DNA from: Pseudomonas fluorescens
GTDB lineage: Bacteria > Pseudomonadota > Gammaproteobacteria > Pseudomonadales > Pseudomonadaceae
Direction of reading: 5' to 3'
Assembly: GCF_002022275.1 (NCBI RefSeq)
Contig: NZ_MSDF01000059.1
Span: 36,602-100,601, forward strand
Length of the DNA stretch: 64,000 bases
Under the pieces are notes generated by a model. The model ran no database searches, was not told the DNA's origin, and saw nothing but the letters and a program-made list of their open reading frames with translations. Made by a program: the position numbers and the translations under genes. Below, piece after piece: positions 51,129-62,398 of the stretch (position 1 is its first letter; each line of letters begins with the position of its first letter).

Positions 51129-53399
51129 TCAGGCCATCTCAGCCGTGGTTTCGAATTCGAAGGTCAGCTCGCCGTCCTTCAAGTCGATATGCACCACGCC
51201 ACCATGGTCCGAAAGCTCGCCAAACAGGATCTCTTCGGCCAATGGCCGTTTGATCTTGTCCTGGATCAGACGTGCCATTGGGCGTGCGCCCATTGCCGCG
51301 TCGTAGCCACCTTCGGCGATCCAGCTGCGCGCCGCTTCCGTCACATCCAGCTGCACGCGCTTGTCTTCCAGCTGCGCTTGAAGCTCGGTGAGGAACTTGT
51401 CCACCACGCTTTTGATGACCTCATGGCTGAGGCGACCAAACTGGATAATGGTGTCCAGACGGTTGCGGAATTCCGGCGTAAAGCTCTTCTTGATCACTTC
51501 CATGGCATCGGAAGAGTGATCTTGATGAGTAAAGCCGATGGAAGCCCGCGCGGCCGTTTCGGCACCGGCGTTGGTGGTCATGATCACGATCACGTTGCGG
51601 AAGTCCGCTTTGCGCCCGTTGTTGTCGGTCAGCGTGCCGTGGTCCATCACCTGCAGCAGCAGGTTGAAGACTTCCGGGTGCGCCTTCTCGATTTCATCGA
51701 GGAGCAATACGCAATGCGGCTGCTTGGTGATCGCCTCGGTCAACAAACCGCCCTGATCAAACCCGACATAGCCCGGAGGTGCACCGATCAGGCGCGACAC
51801 GGTATGGCGCTCCATGTACTCGGACATGTCGAAACGCACCAATTCAATGCCCATGGCCTTGGCCAACTGACGCGCCGCTTCGGTCTTGCCGACGCCGGTC
51901 GGGCCTGCGAACAGGAACGAACCCACGGGTTTGTCTGGCGACTTGAGGCCCGCACGCGACAGCTTGATCGCGGTGGACAACGCGTCGATGGCCGCATCCT
52001 GACCAAACACGGTCAGCTTGAGGTCACGTTCCAGGTTACGCAGCAGTTCTTTATCGGAACTGTTGACGTGTTTAGGCGGAATACGCGCGATCTTCGCCAC
52101 GATGTCCTCGACCTGAGGCACGTCGATGCGTTTCACACGTTTCTCGACCGGCTGCAGACGCTGGTAAGCACCCGCCTCGTCGATCACGTCGATGGCTTTG
52201 TCGGGCATATGGCGATCGTTGATGTAGCGCGACGCCAGCTCAGCCGCTGCACGCAGCGCTTCATCGGTGTATTCGATGCCATGGTGCGCTTCGAAACGCC
52301 CCTTGAGCCCACGCAGGATACTGATGGTGTCTTCAACCGAAGGCTCGGACACGTCGACTTTCTGGAAGCGACGCGCCAGGGCACGGTCTTTCTCGAAGAT
52401 GCCGCGGAATTCCTGGAACGTGGTCGAACCGATGCAGCGGATATCACCCGACGACAGCAGCGGTTTGAGCAGGTTGGAGGCATCCATCACGCCACCGGAC
52501 GCCGCACCGGCGCCAATAATGGTGTGAATCTCGTCGATAAACAGGATCGCCTGCGGGCGTTTTTTCAGTTCGCCGAGCAGCGCCTTGAAGCGCTTCTCGA
52601 AATCGCCACGGTACTTGGTCCCGGCGAGCAAGGCGCCCAGGTCCAGGGAGTAGACGACACTGTTGGCCAACAGGTCAGGCACCTGGTTGTCGACAATGCG
52701 CTTGGCCAGGCCTTCGGCAATCGCGGTTTTACCCACGCCCGCCTCACCCACCAGCAACGGATTGTTCTTGCGACGACGCGCGAGGATCTGCGCTACGCGC
52801 TCAACCTCAAGCTCACGCCCCACCAGCGGATCAATCCGCCCCTGGCGCGCCAGCTCATTGAGGTTGCTGGCATAGGCATCCAGCGGGTTGCTTGAAGAAG
52901 AAGACTCACCGCCCTCGTCGTCCTGCATATCCTGCTCACCCTCGGAGTGATCGCCGTGCCCAGGCACTTTGGAGATACCGTGGGCGATGTAGTTGACGAC
53001 ATCGATCCGGGCAACGCTCTGCTGTTTAAGCAGGAACACTGCCTGGCTTTCCTGTTCGCTGAAAATCGCCACAAGCACGTTGGCGCCTGTGACTTCTCGC
53101 TTACCGGAGCTCTGCACATGGAACACGGCACGCTGAAGCACGCGCTGGAAGCCCAGGGTTGGCTGGGTTTCACGGTCTTCATCGTGGACGGGAATAAGTG
53201 GCGTAGTGGAGTCGATAAACTCCTGCAGGTCATGCTTGAGTTTGTCGAGGTTGGCGCCGCACGCACGCAAAACGGTGGCGGCAGCTTCATTATCCAAAAG
53301 TGCCAGCAGCAGGTGCTCGACGGTCATGAATTCATGACGCTTCGAACGGGCCTCCTTGAAGGCAAGATTGAGGGTGACTTCGAGCTCGCGGTTTAACAT
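51129..53399 (-). CDS. clpA: ATP-dependent Clp protease ATP-binding subunit ClpA
   Basis: The 756-residue AAA+ unfoldase is the partner of ClpP. It has an N domain (about residues 1-140) that binds ClpS, a first AAA domain with LLVGEAGVGKTAIAEGLA and ILFIDEIHTIIGAG, and a second with FLFAGPTGVGKTEAARQLA and VLLLDEIEKAHPEVF. The acidic Ser-rich linker GGESSSSSNPLD follows the N domain. It lies 29 bp after clpS, forming the usual clpS-clpA operon. Confidence 0.96.
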   Translation of the reverse strand: MLNRELEVTLNLAFKEARSKRHEFMTVEHLLLALLDNEAAATVLRACGANLDKLKHDLQEFIDSTTPLIPVHDEDRETQPTLGFQRVLQRAVFHVQSSGKREVTGANVLVAIFSEQESQAVFLLKQQSVARIDVVNYIAHGISKVPGHGDHSEGEQDMQDDEGGESSSSSNPLDAYASNLNELARQGRIDPLVGRELEVERVAQILARRRKNNPLLVGEAGVGKTAIAEGLAKRIVDNQVPDLLANSVVYSLDLGALLAGTKYRGDFEKRFKALLGELKKRPQAILFIDEIHTIIGAGAASGGVMDASNLLKPLLSSGDIRCIGSTTFQEFRGIFEKDRALARRFQKVDVSEPSVEDTISILRGLKGRFEAHHGIEYTDEALRAAAELASRYINDRHMPDKAIDVIDEAGAYQRLQPVEKRVKRIDVPQVEDIVAKIARIPPKHVNSSDKELLRNLERDLKLTVFGQDAAIDALSTAIKLSRAGLKSPDKPVGSFLFAGPTGVGKTEAARQLAKAMGIELVRFDMSEYMERHTVSRLIGAPPGYVGFDQGGLLTEAITKQPHCVLLLDEIEKAHPEVFNLLLQVMDHGTLTDNNGRKADFRNVIVIMTTNAGAETAARASIGFTHQDHSSDAMEVIKKSFTPEFRNRLDTIIQFGRLSHEVIKSVVDKFLTELQAQLEDKRVQLDVTEAARSWIAEGGYDAAMGARPMARLIQDKIKRPLAEEILFGELSDHGGVVHIDLKDGELTFEFETTAEMA

Positions 53400-53428
53400 A
53401 GCTTCACCTCATACCCAAGTGGTCGGCG

Positions 53429-53797
53429 TTAACCGTCCTTCTCGATTTCACAGAGTAGCGGATGCTGGCTTTCCCTGGCGTACTGGTTGACCTGCATGGC
53501 CTTTGTCTCGGCGATGTCGCGGGTAAACACTCCACATACTGCCCGTCCTTCTGTGTGAACGGCCAGCATTACCTTGGTCGCCAACTCGCGGTTCAGGTTA
53601 AAAAACACCTCGAGCACTTCGACGACGAAATCCATCGGTGTGTAGTCATCGTTGAACAAAACCACCTTGTACATAGGCGGCGCCTGTAAAGCAGGTTTGG
53701 CCTCCTGAACAGCAATGCCTGCAGAACCGTCGTCATCGTGTTCCTGATCCGGGCGATCCTGATTGAATGTTAGTCGAATCTGGCTGTTTGCATGCAT
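53429..53797 (-). CDS. clpS: ATP-dependent Clp protease adaptor ClpS
   Basis: The 122-residue adaptor has a flexible acidic N-terminal tail (about 1-40) and the core MYKVVLFNDDYTPMDFVVEVLEVFF, with N-degron pocket residues in NDDYTPM and the LAVHTEGRAVCGVFTRDIAETK segment. It delivers N-degron substrates made by Aat and Bpt to ClpAP. Divergent from cspD. Confidence 0.95.
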   Translation of the reverse strand: MHANSQIRLTFNQDRPDQEHDDDGSAGIAVQEAKPALQAPPMYKVVLFNDDYTPMDFVVEVLEVFFNLNRELATKVMLAVHTEGRAVCGVFTRDIAETKAMQVNQYARESQHPLLCEIEKDG

Positions 53798-54022
53798 GGA
53801 AAGAATGGTTCGTCAGTGGTTCAAATACGGTGATGGGGGCGACCTGTCAGAATTTCAACTCTGACCGTCTGGTCGCCTTGACTATCGGTGAAACGGTGTT
53901 ACAACCAATAGAACCCACAGTGGGTAAAAAAGGTCCGCGCAGTCAACCTTAATTTATTCGGGTTAGGACGGATAAACTGGATGATACTCCAGTGATGGAG
54001 TCTGGTGCAGAGGGATATGGCT

Positions 54023-54286
54023 ATGGCTAGCGGTAAGGTCAAGTGGTTCAACAACGCCAAGGGTTACGGCTTCATCAACGAAGACGGCAAAGAAAGCGAA
54101 GACTTGTTTGCGCATTACTCGGCGATCAAATTGGAAGGATATAAAACGCTAAAAGCCGGCCAAGCGGTTTCATTTGAGATTACTCAAGGGCCGAAGGGCT
54201 TGCACGCTGTGAATATCCAGGCGCTCATCTCCACCGGCGCCTCCCTGGAAGGCCACGCTCAAAAATCAGAAAAGCAACTGGCTTGA
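54023..54286 (+). CDS. cspD: Cold-shock-domain protein CspD
   Basis: The 87-residue protein has RNP1 KGYGFI (residues 15-20) and an RNP2-like DLFAHYSAI. Its C-terminal tail (GASLEGHAQKSEKQLA) is longer than in CspA, as in CspD. CspD inhibits replication in stationary phase in E. coli and is located next to clpS there also. The start at 54023 has AGAGGG eight bases upstream; an ATG two codons earlier is too close to it. Confidence 0.9.
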   Translation: MASGKVKWFNNAKGYGFINEDGKESEDLFAHYSAIKLEGYKTLKAGQAVSFEITQGPKGLHAVNIQALISTGASLEGHAQKSEKQLA

Positions 54287-54309
54287 TCAGCCACTGAGCG
54301 AGCACCCAT

Positions 54310-54352
54310 TAAAAAGCCAGCCACTCCATTTCACAGGGGTGGCTGGCTTTTT
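54310..54352. terminator. Bidirectional terminator between cspD and icd
   Basis: AAAAAGCCAGCCAC and GTGGCTGGCTTTTT form a 14-bp stem with A/T tails on both sides, serving the convergent genes. Confidence 0.9.
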
Positions 54353-54363
54353 ATGCTCTTACA

Positions 54364-55620
54364 TTACATATGCGAAATCAGCGCATCCCCGAAGCCCGAC
54401 GACGACACCAACTTGGCGCCGTCCATCAGACGCTCGAAGTCATAGGTCACCGTCTTGGCCGAAATCGCGCCATTGGTGCCCTTGATAATCAAATCAGCCG
54501 CTTCGGTCCAGCCCATGTGCCGCAGCATCATTTCTGCCGACAAAATCAGCGAACCCGGATTTACTTGGTCCTTGCCCGCGTATTTCGGCGCAGTGCCGTG
54601 GGTAGCTTCGAACATCGCCACGGTATCGGACAAGTTAGCGCCCGGCGCAATACCGATACCACCCACTTCTGCCGCCAGCGCATCGGACAGGTAGTCGCCA
54701 TTGAGGTTAAGGGTCGCAATCACGTCATATTCGGCCGGGCGCAGCAGGATCTGCTGGAGCATCGCATCGGCAATGGCGTCCTTGACCACCACATTCTTGC
54801 CGGTTTTCGGGTTCTTGAACTGCATCCACGGGCCGCCATCGAGCAGGGTCGCGCCGAATTCCTTCTCGGCAATACCGTAGGCCCATTCTTTAAAGGCACC
54901 CTCGGTAAACTTCATGATGTTGCCTTTGTGCACGATGGTCAGCGAATCGCGGTCGTTATCCACTACATATTGAAGGGCTTTACGCGCCAGGCGCTCGGTA
55001 CCCTCTTTGGAAACCGGCTTCACGCCAATCCCGCAGTCCTGATCGAAGCGGATCTTGGTCACGCCCATCTCTTCTTTCAGGAACTTGATGACCTTGATCG
55101 CTTCCGGTGAACCGGCTTTCCACTCGATCCCCGCGTAAATGTCTTCGGAGTTTTCACGGAAGATGGTCATGTCCACATCGCCCGGCTTCTTGACCGGGCT
55201 GGGCACACCTTCAAACCAGCGCACCGGGCGCAGGCACACATACAGGTCGAGCTGCTGACGCAGAGCCACGTTCAGCGAACGGATACCGCCCCCGACCGGC
55301 GTGGTTAGCGGGCCCTTGATGGACACCACGTAATCCTTGACCGCATCCAGGGTTTCCTGGGGCAGCCACGTATCCTGGTCGTAAACTTGCGTAGCCTTTT
55401 CGCCCGCGTAAACCTCCATCCAGGAGATTTTGCGCTTGCCGCCGTAAGCCTTTTCAACGGCTGCGTCGACCACCTTGATCATCACCGGACTGATGTCGAC
55501 GCCAATACCGTCGCCCTCTATATAAGGGATGATCGGCGTGTCAGGAACATTGAGAGAATGGTCTGCATTGACGGTGATCTTCTCGCCGACTGCCGGAACC
55601 TGAATCTTCTTGTATCCCAT
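54364..55620 (-). CDS. icd: NADP-dependent isocitrate dehydrogenase, homodimeric type
   Basis: The 418-residue TCA-cycle enzyme oxidises isocitrate to 2-oxoglutarate. It has IPYIEGDGIGVDISP near residue 36, FRENSEDIYAGIEW with the regulatory phosphorylatable Ser (about 115), the metal-binding Asp in LNGDYLSDALAAEVGGIGIAPGAN, and FEATHGTAPKYAGKD (NADP loop). The start at 55620 has GGAG six bases upstream; the frame extends four codons further. It is head to head with the unrelated monomeric isozyme. Confidence 0.95.
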   Translation of the reverse strand: MGYKKIQVPAVGEKITVNADHSLNVPDTPIIPYIEGDGIGVDISPVMIKVVDAAVEKAYGGKRKISWMEVYAGEKATQVYDQDTWLPQETLDAVKDYVVSIKGPLTTPVGGGIRSLNVALRQQLDLYVCLRPVRWFEGVPSPVKKPGDVDMTIFRENSEDIYAGIEWKAGSPEAIKVIKFLKEEMGVTKIRFDQDCGIGVKPVSKEGTERLARKALQYVVDNDRDSLTIVHKGNIMKFTEGAFKEWAYGIAEKEFGATLLDGGPWMQFKNPKTGKNVVVKDAIADAMLQQILLRPAEYDVIATLNLNGDYLSDALAAEVGGIGIAPGANLSDTVAMFEATHGTAPKYAGKDQVNPGSLILSAEMMLRHMGWTEAADLIIKGTNGAISAKTVTYDFERLMDGAKLVSSSGFGDALISHM

Positions 55621-56113
55621 GTTGGACTCCATCTATGGATTGAACATCTGGCTGCGTTCGAGCCTACTCCAGATAAATGGCGACTGAAACCTCACGCCAG
55701 GCTCATTTGCATCGAAAACAGCACGTTTAGTCGCCTACAAGCCTGAGTCAGAGGGCAAAATCGCCAATCTTGAGCACATCGTGCTCTCGCGAGCACCAGC
55801 ACCTGCCTGCGACCTTTAGACCAATGGACGACACACCTTTTGTATGAAGGCTCGGCGTAAGCATAGTGACCTATGTATAATGCCGCCGCTGACCCAAGAG
55901 TCACGACGGCGGACCGCTCTAAATCGAAGCCTTCCGCCAGAAAGCAGGACTATTACAATAGTCCACCCGCTTGACGCTCGACTGATGCAACCCAACATCA
56001 CCGCGAAGAAACCTCGACATTTCGCTCATGGATGACTTTGAACGAACGCGCTCCACCCGGCGCATCTCGAGTTTCTGCGCACGCTTTCAGCAAAGAAGAG
56101 AGTTAATCCGAAT
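55621..56113. promoter_or_regulatory. Shared 493-bp divergent control region of icd and idh
   Basis: No gene is seen. On the plus strand TATAAT at 55876-55881, preceded directly by TG, is the clearest -10 element. Just downstream CCGCCG...TGAC and GTCA...CGGCGG (about 55884-55914) can form a leader hairpin. The idh leader would then be roughly 225 nt, long enough for post-transcriptional control. Confidence 0.45.
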
Positions 56114-58339
<2,226 letters not shown>

Positions 58340-58357
58340 GGTTGTAAGGATGCAAAG

Positions 58358-58386
58358 AAGCCCCGGCCCCGTGCCGGGGTTTCTGT
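58358..58386 (+). terminator. Rho-independent terminator of idh
   Basis: CCCCGGC and GCCGGGG form the core stem, extended by A-T pairs and followed by TTTCTGTTT, 18 bp after the stop. Confidence 0.85.
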
Positions 58387-58420
58387 TTCCGGACACTGCA
58401 GTCTCACTGAATAAACCGGT

Positions 58421-58520
58421 TCAAAATGTGGGAGCGGGCTTGCTCGCGAATGCGGTGGATCAGTCAACATTTGCAGTGACTGACACTCCGCCTTCGCGAG
58501 CAAGCCCGCTCCCACACTGA
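58421..58520. repeat. REPIN-type palindrome between idh and nudJ
   Basis: Arms TGTGGGAGCGGGCTTGCTCGCGAA and TTCGCGAGCAAGCCCGCTCCCACA are perfect inverses. The first 46 nt, including 18 nt of loop, are identical to 30781-30826. Confidence 0.9.
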
Positions 58521-58568
58521 CTGCAATCCAACCCAAAGACTGCATCACATCTTGAACCGAGGTTTTAA

Positions 58569-59015
58569 ATGATCTGGCAACCCCACATCACCGTCGCCAC
58601 CATCGTCGAAGACAACGGCCGCTTCCTCATGGTCGAAGAACTCAAGGGCGGCCGCGCCGTACTCAACCAGCCCGCCGGCCACCTCGACCCGAACGAAACC
58701 CTGACCGACGCCGCCGTACGCGAAACCCTCGAAGAAACCGGCTGGGACGTCGAAGCCACCGGCATCGTCGGCATCTACCTGTATACCGCCCCCAGCAACG
58801 GCGTGACCTACCAGCGCGTGTGCTTCATCGCCAAAGCCCTGAAACACCACCCGGATTATCAACTCGACGAAGGCATCCTGCGCGCCCGCTGGCTGACCCG
58901 CGACGAGCTCATGGCCTTGCGCAGCGACTGGCGCAGTGAACTGATCATCCGCTGCATCGATGATTATTTGGCTGGCCAGCGCCACAGCCTCGAATTGATC
59001 CGCCCTTCTCTTTAG
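58569..59015 (+). CDS. nudJ: Nudix hydrolase NudJ
   Basis: The 148-residue enzyme contains a perfect Nudix box, GHLDPNETLTDAAVRETLEE followed by TGW (about residues 37-59). The MIWQPHITVATIVEDNGRFLMVEE start is that of NudJ, which hydrolyses thiamin pyrophosphates and NTPs. It is the first gene before mnmA and hflD, a conserved trio. Confidence 0.93.
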   Translation: MIWQPHITVATIVEDNGRFLMVEELKGGRAVLNQPAGHLDPNETLTDAAVRETLEETGWDVEATGIVGIYLYTAPSNGVTYQRVCFIAKALKHHPDYQLDEGILRARWLTRDELMALRSDWRSELIIRCIDDYLAGQRHSLELIRPSL

Positions 59016-59074
59016 CCTTGAAGGCCTGAGCCTGATAGAATCGCGTCCTTTTTCAAGACACCCGTTGAAACCCT

Positions 59075-60199
59075 ATGCGTGATCCAGCCCCTTCTGACAT
59101 ACAAAAGAAGCGCGTCATCGTCGGCATGTCCGGCGGCGTGGATTCTTCCGTTTCCGCCGTTCTGCTCATGGAGCAGGGTTATGAGGTGGAAGGCCTGTTC
59201 ATGAAGAACTGGGAAGAAGACGATGGAACGGAATATTGCACCGCCATGGACGACCTGGCAGACGCCCAGGCCGTGTGCGACAAGATCGGCATCAAGCTGC
59301 ACACCGCCAACTTCGCCGCTGAATACTGGGACAACGTGTTCGAGCACTTCCTGGCCGAATACAAGGCTGGCCGTACGCCGAACCCGGACATCCTGTGTAA
59401 CCGCGAAATCAAGTTCAAGGCGTTCCTCGACTACGCCATGATCCTTGGCGCCGACCTGATTGCCACTGGCCACTACGTGCGCCGCCGCGACATCGATGGC
59501 CGCACCGAGCTGCTCAAAGGCCTGGACCCGAACAAGGATCAGAGCTACTTCCTGCACGCCGTCGGTGGCGAACAGATCGCCAAGACGCTGTTCCCGGTCG
59601 GCGAGCTGGAAAAGCCCGAAGTGCGCAAGATCGCCGAACAACACGGCCTGGCCACTGCCAAGAAAAAGGATTCCACCGGGATCTGCTTTATCGGCGAGCG
59701 CCGTTTCAGCGATTTCCTCAAGCAATACCTGCCGGCGCAACCGGGCGAAATCAAAACCACCGAGGGCGACGTTATCGGCCGCCACCATGGCCTGATGTAC
59801 CACACCATCGGCCAGCGCCAGGGCCTGGGCATCGGCGGCTTGAAAGACGCCGGTGAAGAGCCGTGGTACGTGCTGGTCAAGGACCTGGAACACAACGAGC
59901 TGATCGTTGGCCAGGGCAACGAGCACCCGCTGTTGTTCTCCGGCGCCCTGCTCGCTTCGGACATCTACTGGGTCAACCCGATCGACCTGAGCACGCCGCG
60001 TCGCCTGACGGCCAAAGTGCGCTATCGCCAGAGCGACCAGCCGTGCACCCTGGAAAAAACCGCCAGCGGCTACCGCGCCACGTTCGATGACCCGCAACGC
60101 GCGGTCACCCCTGGCCAGTCCGTGGTGTTCTACGACGGCGAAATCTGCCTGGGCGGCGGCGTGATTGAAATCGCTGAAGCCTGGAGCAACCCGGCATGA
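59075..60199 (+). CDS. mnmA: tRNA 2-thiouridylase MnmA
   Basis: The 374-residue enzyme thiolates wobble U34 in tRNA-Lys, -Glu and -Gln with sulfur from TusE. The PP-loop GMSGGVDSSVSA lies near residues 17-28. The catalytic cysteines are in NPDILCNREIKF (about 106-110) and STGICFIGERRF (about 205), and GQRQGLGIGG follows. It overlaps hflD by 4 bp. The tus genes supplying sulfur are about 21 kb upstream in this window. Confidence 0.96.
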   Translation: MRDPAPSDIQKKRVIVGMSGGVDSSVSAVLLMEQGYEVEGLFMKNWEEDDGTEYCTAMDDLADAQAVCDKIGIKLHTANFAAEYWDNVFEHFLAEYKAGRTPNPDILCNREIKFKAFLDYAMILGADLIATGHYVRRRDIDGRTELLKGLDPNKDQSYFLHAVGGEQIAKTLFPVGELEKPEVRKIAEQHGLATAKKKDSTGICFIGERRFSDFLKQYLPAQPGEIKTTEGDVIGRHHGLMYHTIGQRQGLGIGGLKDAGEEPWYVLVKDLEHNELIVGQGNEHPLLFSGALLASDIYWVNPIDLSTPRRLTAKVRYRQSDQPCTLEKTASGYRATFDDPQRAVTPGQSVVFYDGEICLGGGVIEIAEAWSNPA

Positions 60200-60819
60200 G
60201 CCCGACCCAGGAGCAGTTGACGGCACTCGGCGGGGTTTTCCTCGCCGCCGTGCTGGTGGACAAGATCGCCAAGACCGGCCAGGTTACGGAAGCTGGCCTG
60301 ACGTGCATGCTCGGCAGCCTGCTGATCCGCGACCCCAAGGACACCCTGGAAGTCTACGGCGGTGATGACCTGGCGCTGCGCGAAGGTTACCGCGCGCTGG
60401 TCGGCGCCCTGGAGCGCGACCCCAGCACCCTGCAGCGCGAACCATTGCGCTACGCCCTGTCGATGCTGGGCCTTGAGCGCCAGCTGGCAAAACGTGATGA
60501 CCTGCTCGAAACCATCGGCAAGCGCCTGCCGCAGATCCAGTCACAGGTGGAACACTTCGGCCCGGCCCACGAAAACGTGGTCGCAGCCTGCGGTGCGCTG
60601 TACCAGGACACCTTGAGCACCCTGCGCCAGCGCATTCAGGTGCATGGCGACATGCGCAACCTGCAGCAACCGAACAACGCCTCGAAAATCCGCGCCCTGC
60701 TCCTGGCCGGTATTCGTTCGGCACGGTTGTGGCGCCAGTTGGGCGGTCATCGCTGGCAGCTGGTGATCAGCCGACGCAAATTGCTTAAAGAGCTTTACCC
60801 GTTGATGCGCAACGAATAA
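60196..60819 (+). CDS. hflD: High-frequency lysogenization protein HflD
   Basis: The 207-residue all-helical, membrane-associated protein matches HflD: LTALGGVFLAAVLVDKIAKTG near the start, LRYALSMLGLERQLAKR near 90, and NLQQPNNASKIRALLLAGIRSARLWRQLGG near the end. In E. coli it is linked to mnmA and purB and affects lambda CII. Translationally coupled to mnmA. Confidence 0.93.
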   Translation: MSPTQEQLTALGGVFLAAVLVDKIAKTGQVTEAGLTCMLGSLLIRDPKDTLEVYGGDDLALREGYRALVGALERDPSTLQREPLRYALSMLGLERQLAKRDDLLETIGKRLPQIQSQVEHFGPAHENVVAACGALYQDTLSTLRQRIQVHGDMRNLQQPNNASKIRALLLAGIRSARLWRQLGGHRWQLVISRRKLLKELYPLMRNE

Positions 60820-60943
60820 GTCGCACCGACAGAACATTTCAAGCCGTTACGCGTAATACGCCGGTCAGTTGGCAACGGACCGGCGGATTTTTTCATGTAT
60901 GATACGCGCCCCATTTCGTTGCCCGACTGTCCGAGAACACCCC

Positions 60944-62314
60944 ATGCAGCTCTCTTCGCTCACTGCGGTTTCCCCTGTTGACGGCCGCTACGCCGGCAAA
61001 ACCCAGGCCCTGCGCCCTATTTTCAGCGAATACGGCTTGATCCGTGCTCGTGTTCTGGTTGAAGTGCGCTGGCTCCAGCGCCTGGCCGCTCACCCTGCCA
61101 TCAGTGAAGTGCCGGCGTTTTCCGCCGAAGCCAACGCTGTATTGAACACCCTGGCAGAAAACTTCTCCCTGGAGCACGCCGAGCGTGTGAAAGAGATCGA
61201 GCGCACCACCAACCACGACGTAAAAGCCATTGAGTACCTGCTCAAAGAACAAGCGGCCAAACTGCCGGAACTGGCCCAGGTCAGCGAGTTCATCCACTTT
61301 GCCTGCACCAGCGAGGACATCAACAACCTGTCCCACGCCTTGATGCTGCGCGAAGGCCGTGATGACGTGATGCTGCCGCTGATGCGCCAGACCGCCAATG
61401 CCATCCGCGAACTGGCTATCCGCTTTGCCGACGTGCCAATGCTGTCGCGCACCCACGGCCAACCGGCTTCGCCGACCACCCTGGGCAAAGAGCTGGCCAA
61501 CGTGGTGTACCGCCTGGAGCGTCAGATCGCTCAAGTCGCCGCCGTGCCACTGCTGGGCAAGATCAATGGCGCCGTGGGCAACTACAACGCCCACCTGTCG
61601 GCCTACCCGGAGATCAACTGGGAAGAAAACGCCCGCGCCTTCATCGAAGACGAGCTGGGCCTTGGTTTCAACCCTTACACCACGCAGATCGAGCCGCACG
61701 ACTACATCGCCGAGCTGTTCGACGCGATTGCGCGCTTCAACACCATCCTGATCGACTTCGATCGCGATATCTGGGGTTACATCTCCCTGGGCTACTTCAA
61801 GCAGCGCACCATTGCCGGTGAAATCGGTTCGTCGACCATGCCGCACAAGGTCAACCCGATCGACTTCGAAAACTCCGAAGGCAACCTCGGCATCGCCAAT
61901 GCCCTGTTCCAGCACCTGGCCAGCAAGTTGCCGATCTCCCGCTGGCAGCGCGACCTGACCGACTCCACCGTCCTGCGCAACCTCGGTGTGGGCTTCGCTC
62001 ACAGCGTGATCGCGTACGAAGCCAGCCTCAAAGGCATCAGCAAGCTGGAGCTCAACGCACAGAAAATCGCCGCTGACCTGGACGCGTGCTGGGAAGTCTT
62101 GGCCGAGCCGATCCAGACCGTGATGCGCCGCTACAACATCGAAAACCCGTACGAAAAGCTGAAAGAATTGACGCGCGGCAAGGGCATTACCTCTGAAGCG
62201 CTGCAAACTTTCATCGATGGCCTGGACATGCCAGCCGCGGCCAAGGCCGAGTTGAAACTGCTCACCCCGGCCAACTACATCGGCAACGCTGTAGAGCAAG
62301 CCAAGCGCATCTGA
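60944..62314 (+). CDS. purB: Adenylosuccinate lyase PurB
   Basis: The 456-residue enzyme acts twice in purine synthesis. It has TSEDINNLSHALM near residue 120, MLSRTHGQPASPTTLGKELANVVYRLERQ near 168 and the lyase signature GSSTMPHKVNPIDFENSEGN near 293. This is the long E. coli-type PurB. The start at 60944 (MQLSSLTAVSPVDGRYAGKT) is the family start. Confidence 0.97.
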   Translation: MQLSSLTAVSPVDGRYAGKTQALRPIFSEYGLIRARVLVEVRWLQRLAAHPAISEVPAFSAEANAVLNTLAENFSLEHAERVKEIERTTNHDVKAIEYLLKEQAAKLPELAQVSEFIHFACTSEDINNLSHALMLREGRDDVMLPLMRQTANAIRELAIRFADVPMLSRTHGQPASPTTLGKELANVVYRLERQIAQVAAVPLLGKINGAVGNYNAHLSAYPEINWEENARAFIEDELGLGFNPYTTQIEPHDYIAELFDAIARFNTILIDFDRDIWGYISLGYFKQRTIAGEIGSSTMPHKVNPIDFENSEGNLGIANALFQHLASKLPISRWQRDLTDSTVLRNLGVGFAHSVIAYEASLKGISKLELNAQKIAADLDACWEVLAEPIQTVMRRYNIENPYEKLKELTRGKGITSEALQTFIDGLDMPAAAKAELKLLTPANYIGNAVEQAKRI

Positions 62315-62334
62315 TCATCGCAAGACCCTTTGAG

Positions 62335-62359
62335 ACGCCCGGCCGCGCCGGGCGTTTTT
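62335..62359 (+). terminator. Rho-independent terminator of purB
   Basis: ACGCCCGGC and GCCGGGCGT form a 9-bp stem with a CGC loop followed by TTTTT, 20 bp after the stop. Confidence 0.9.
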
Positions 62360-62398
62360 ATTCCAGTCTGAAAAGTGCTCTCTTTCAATAGGTTACAC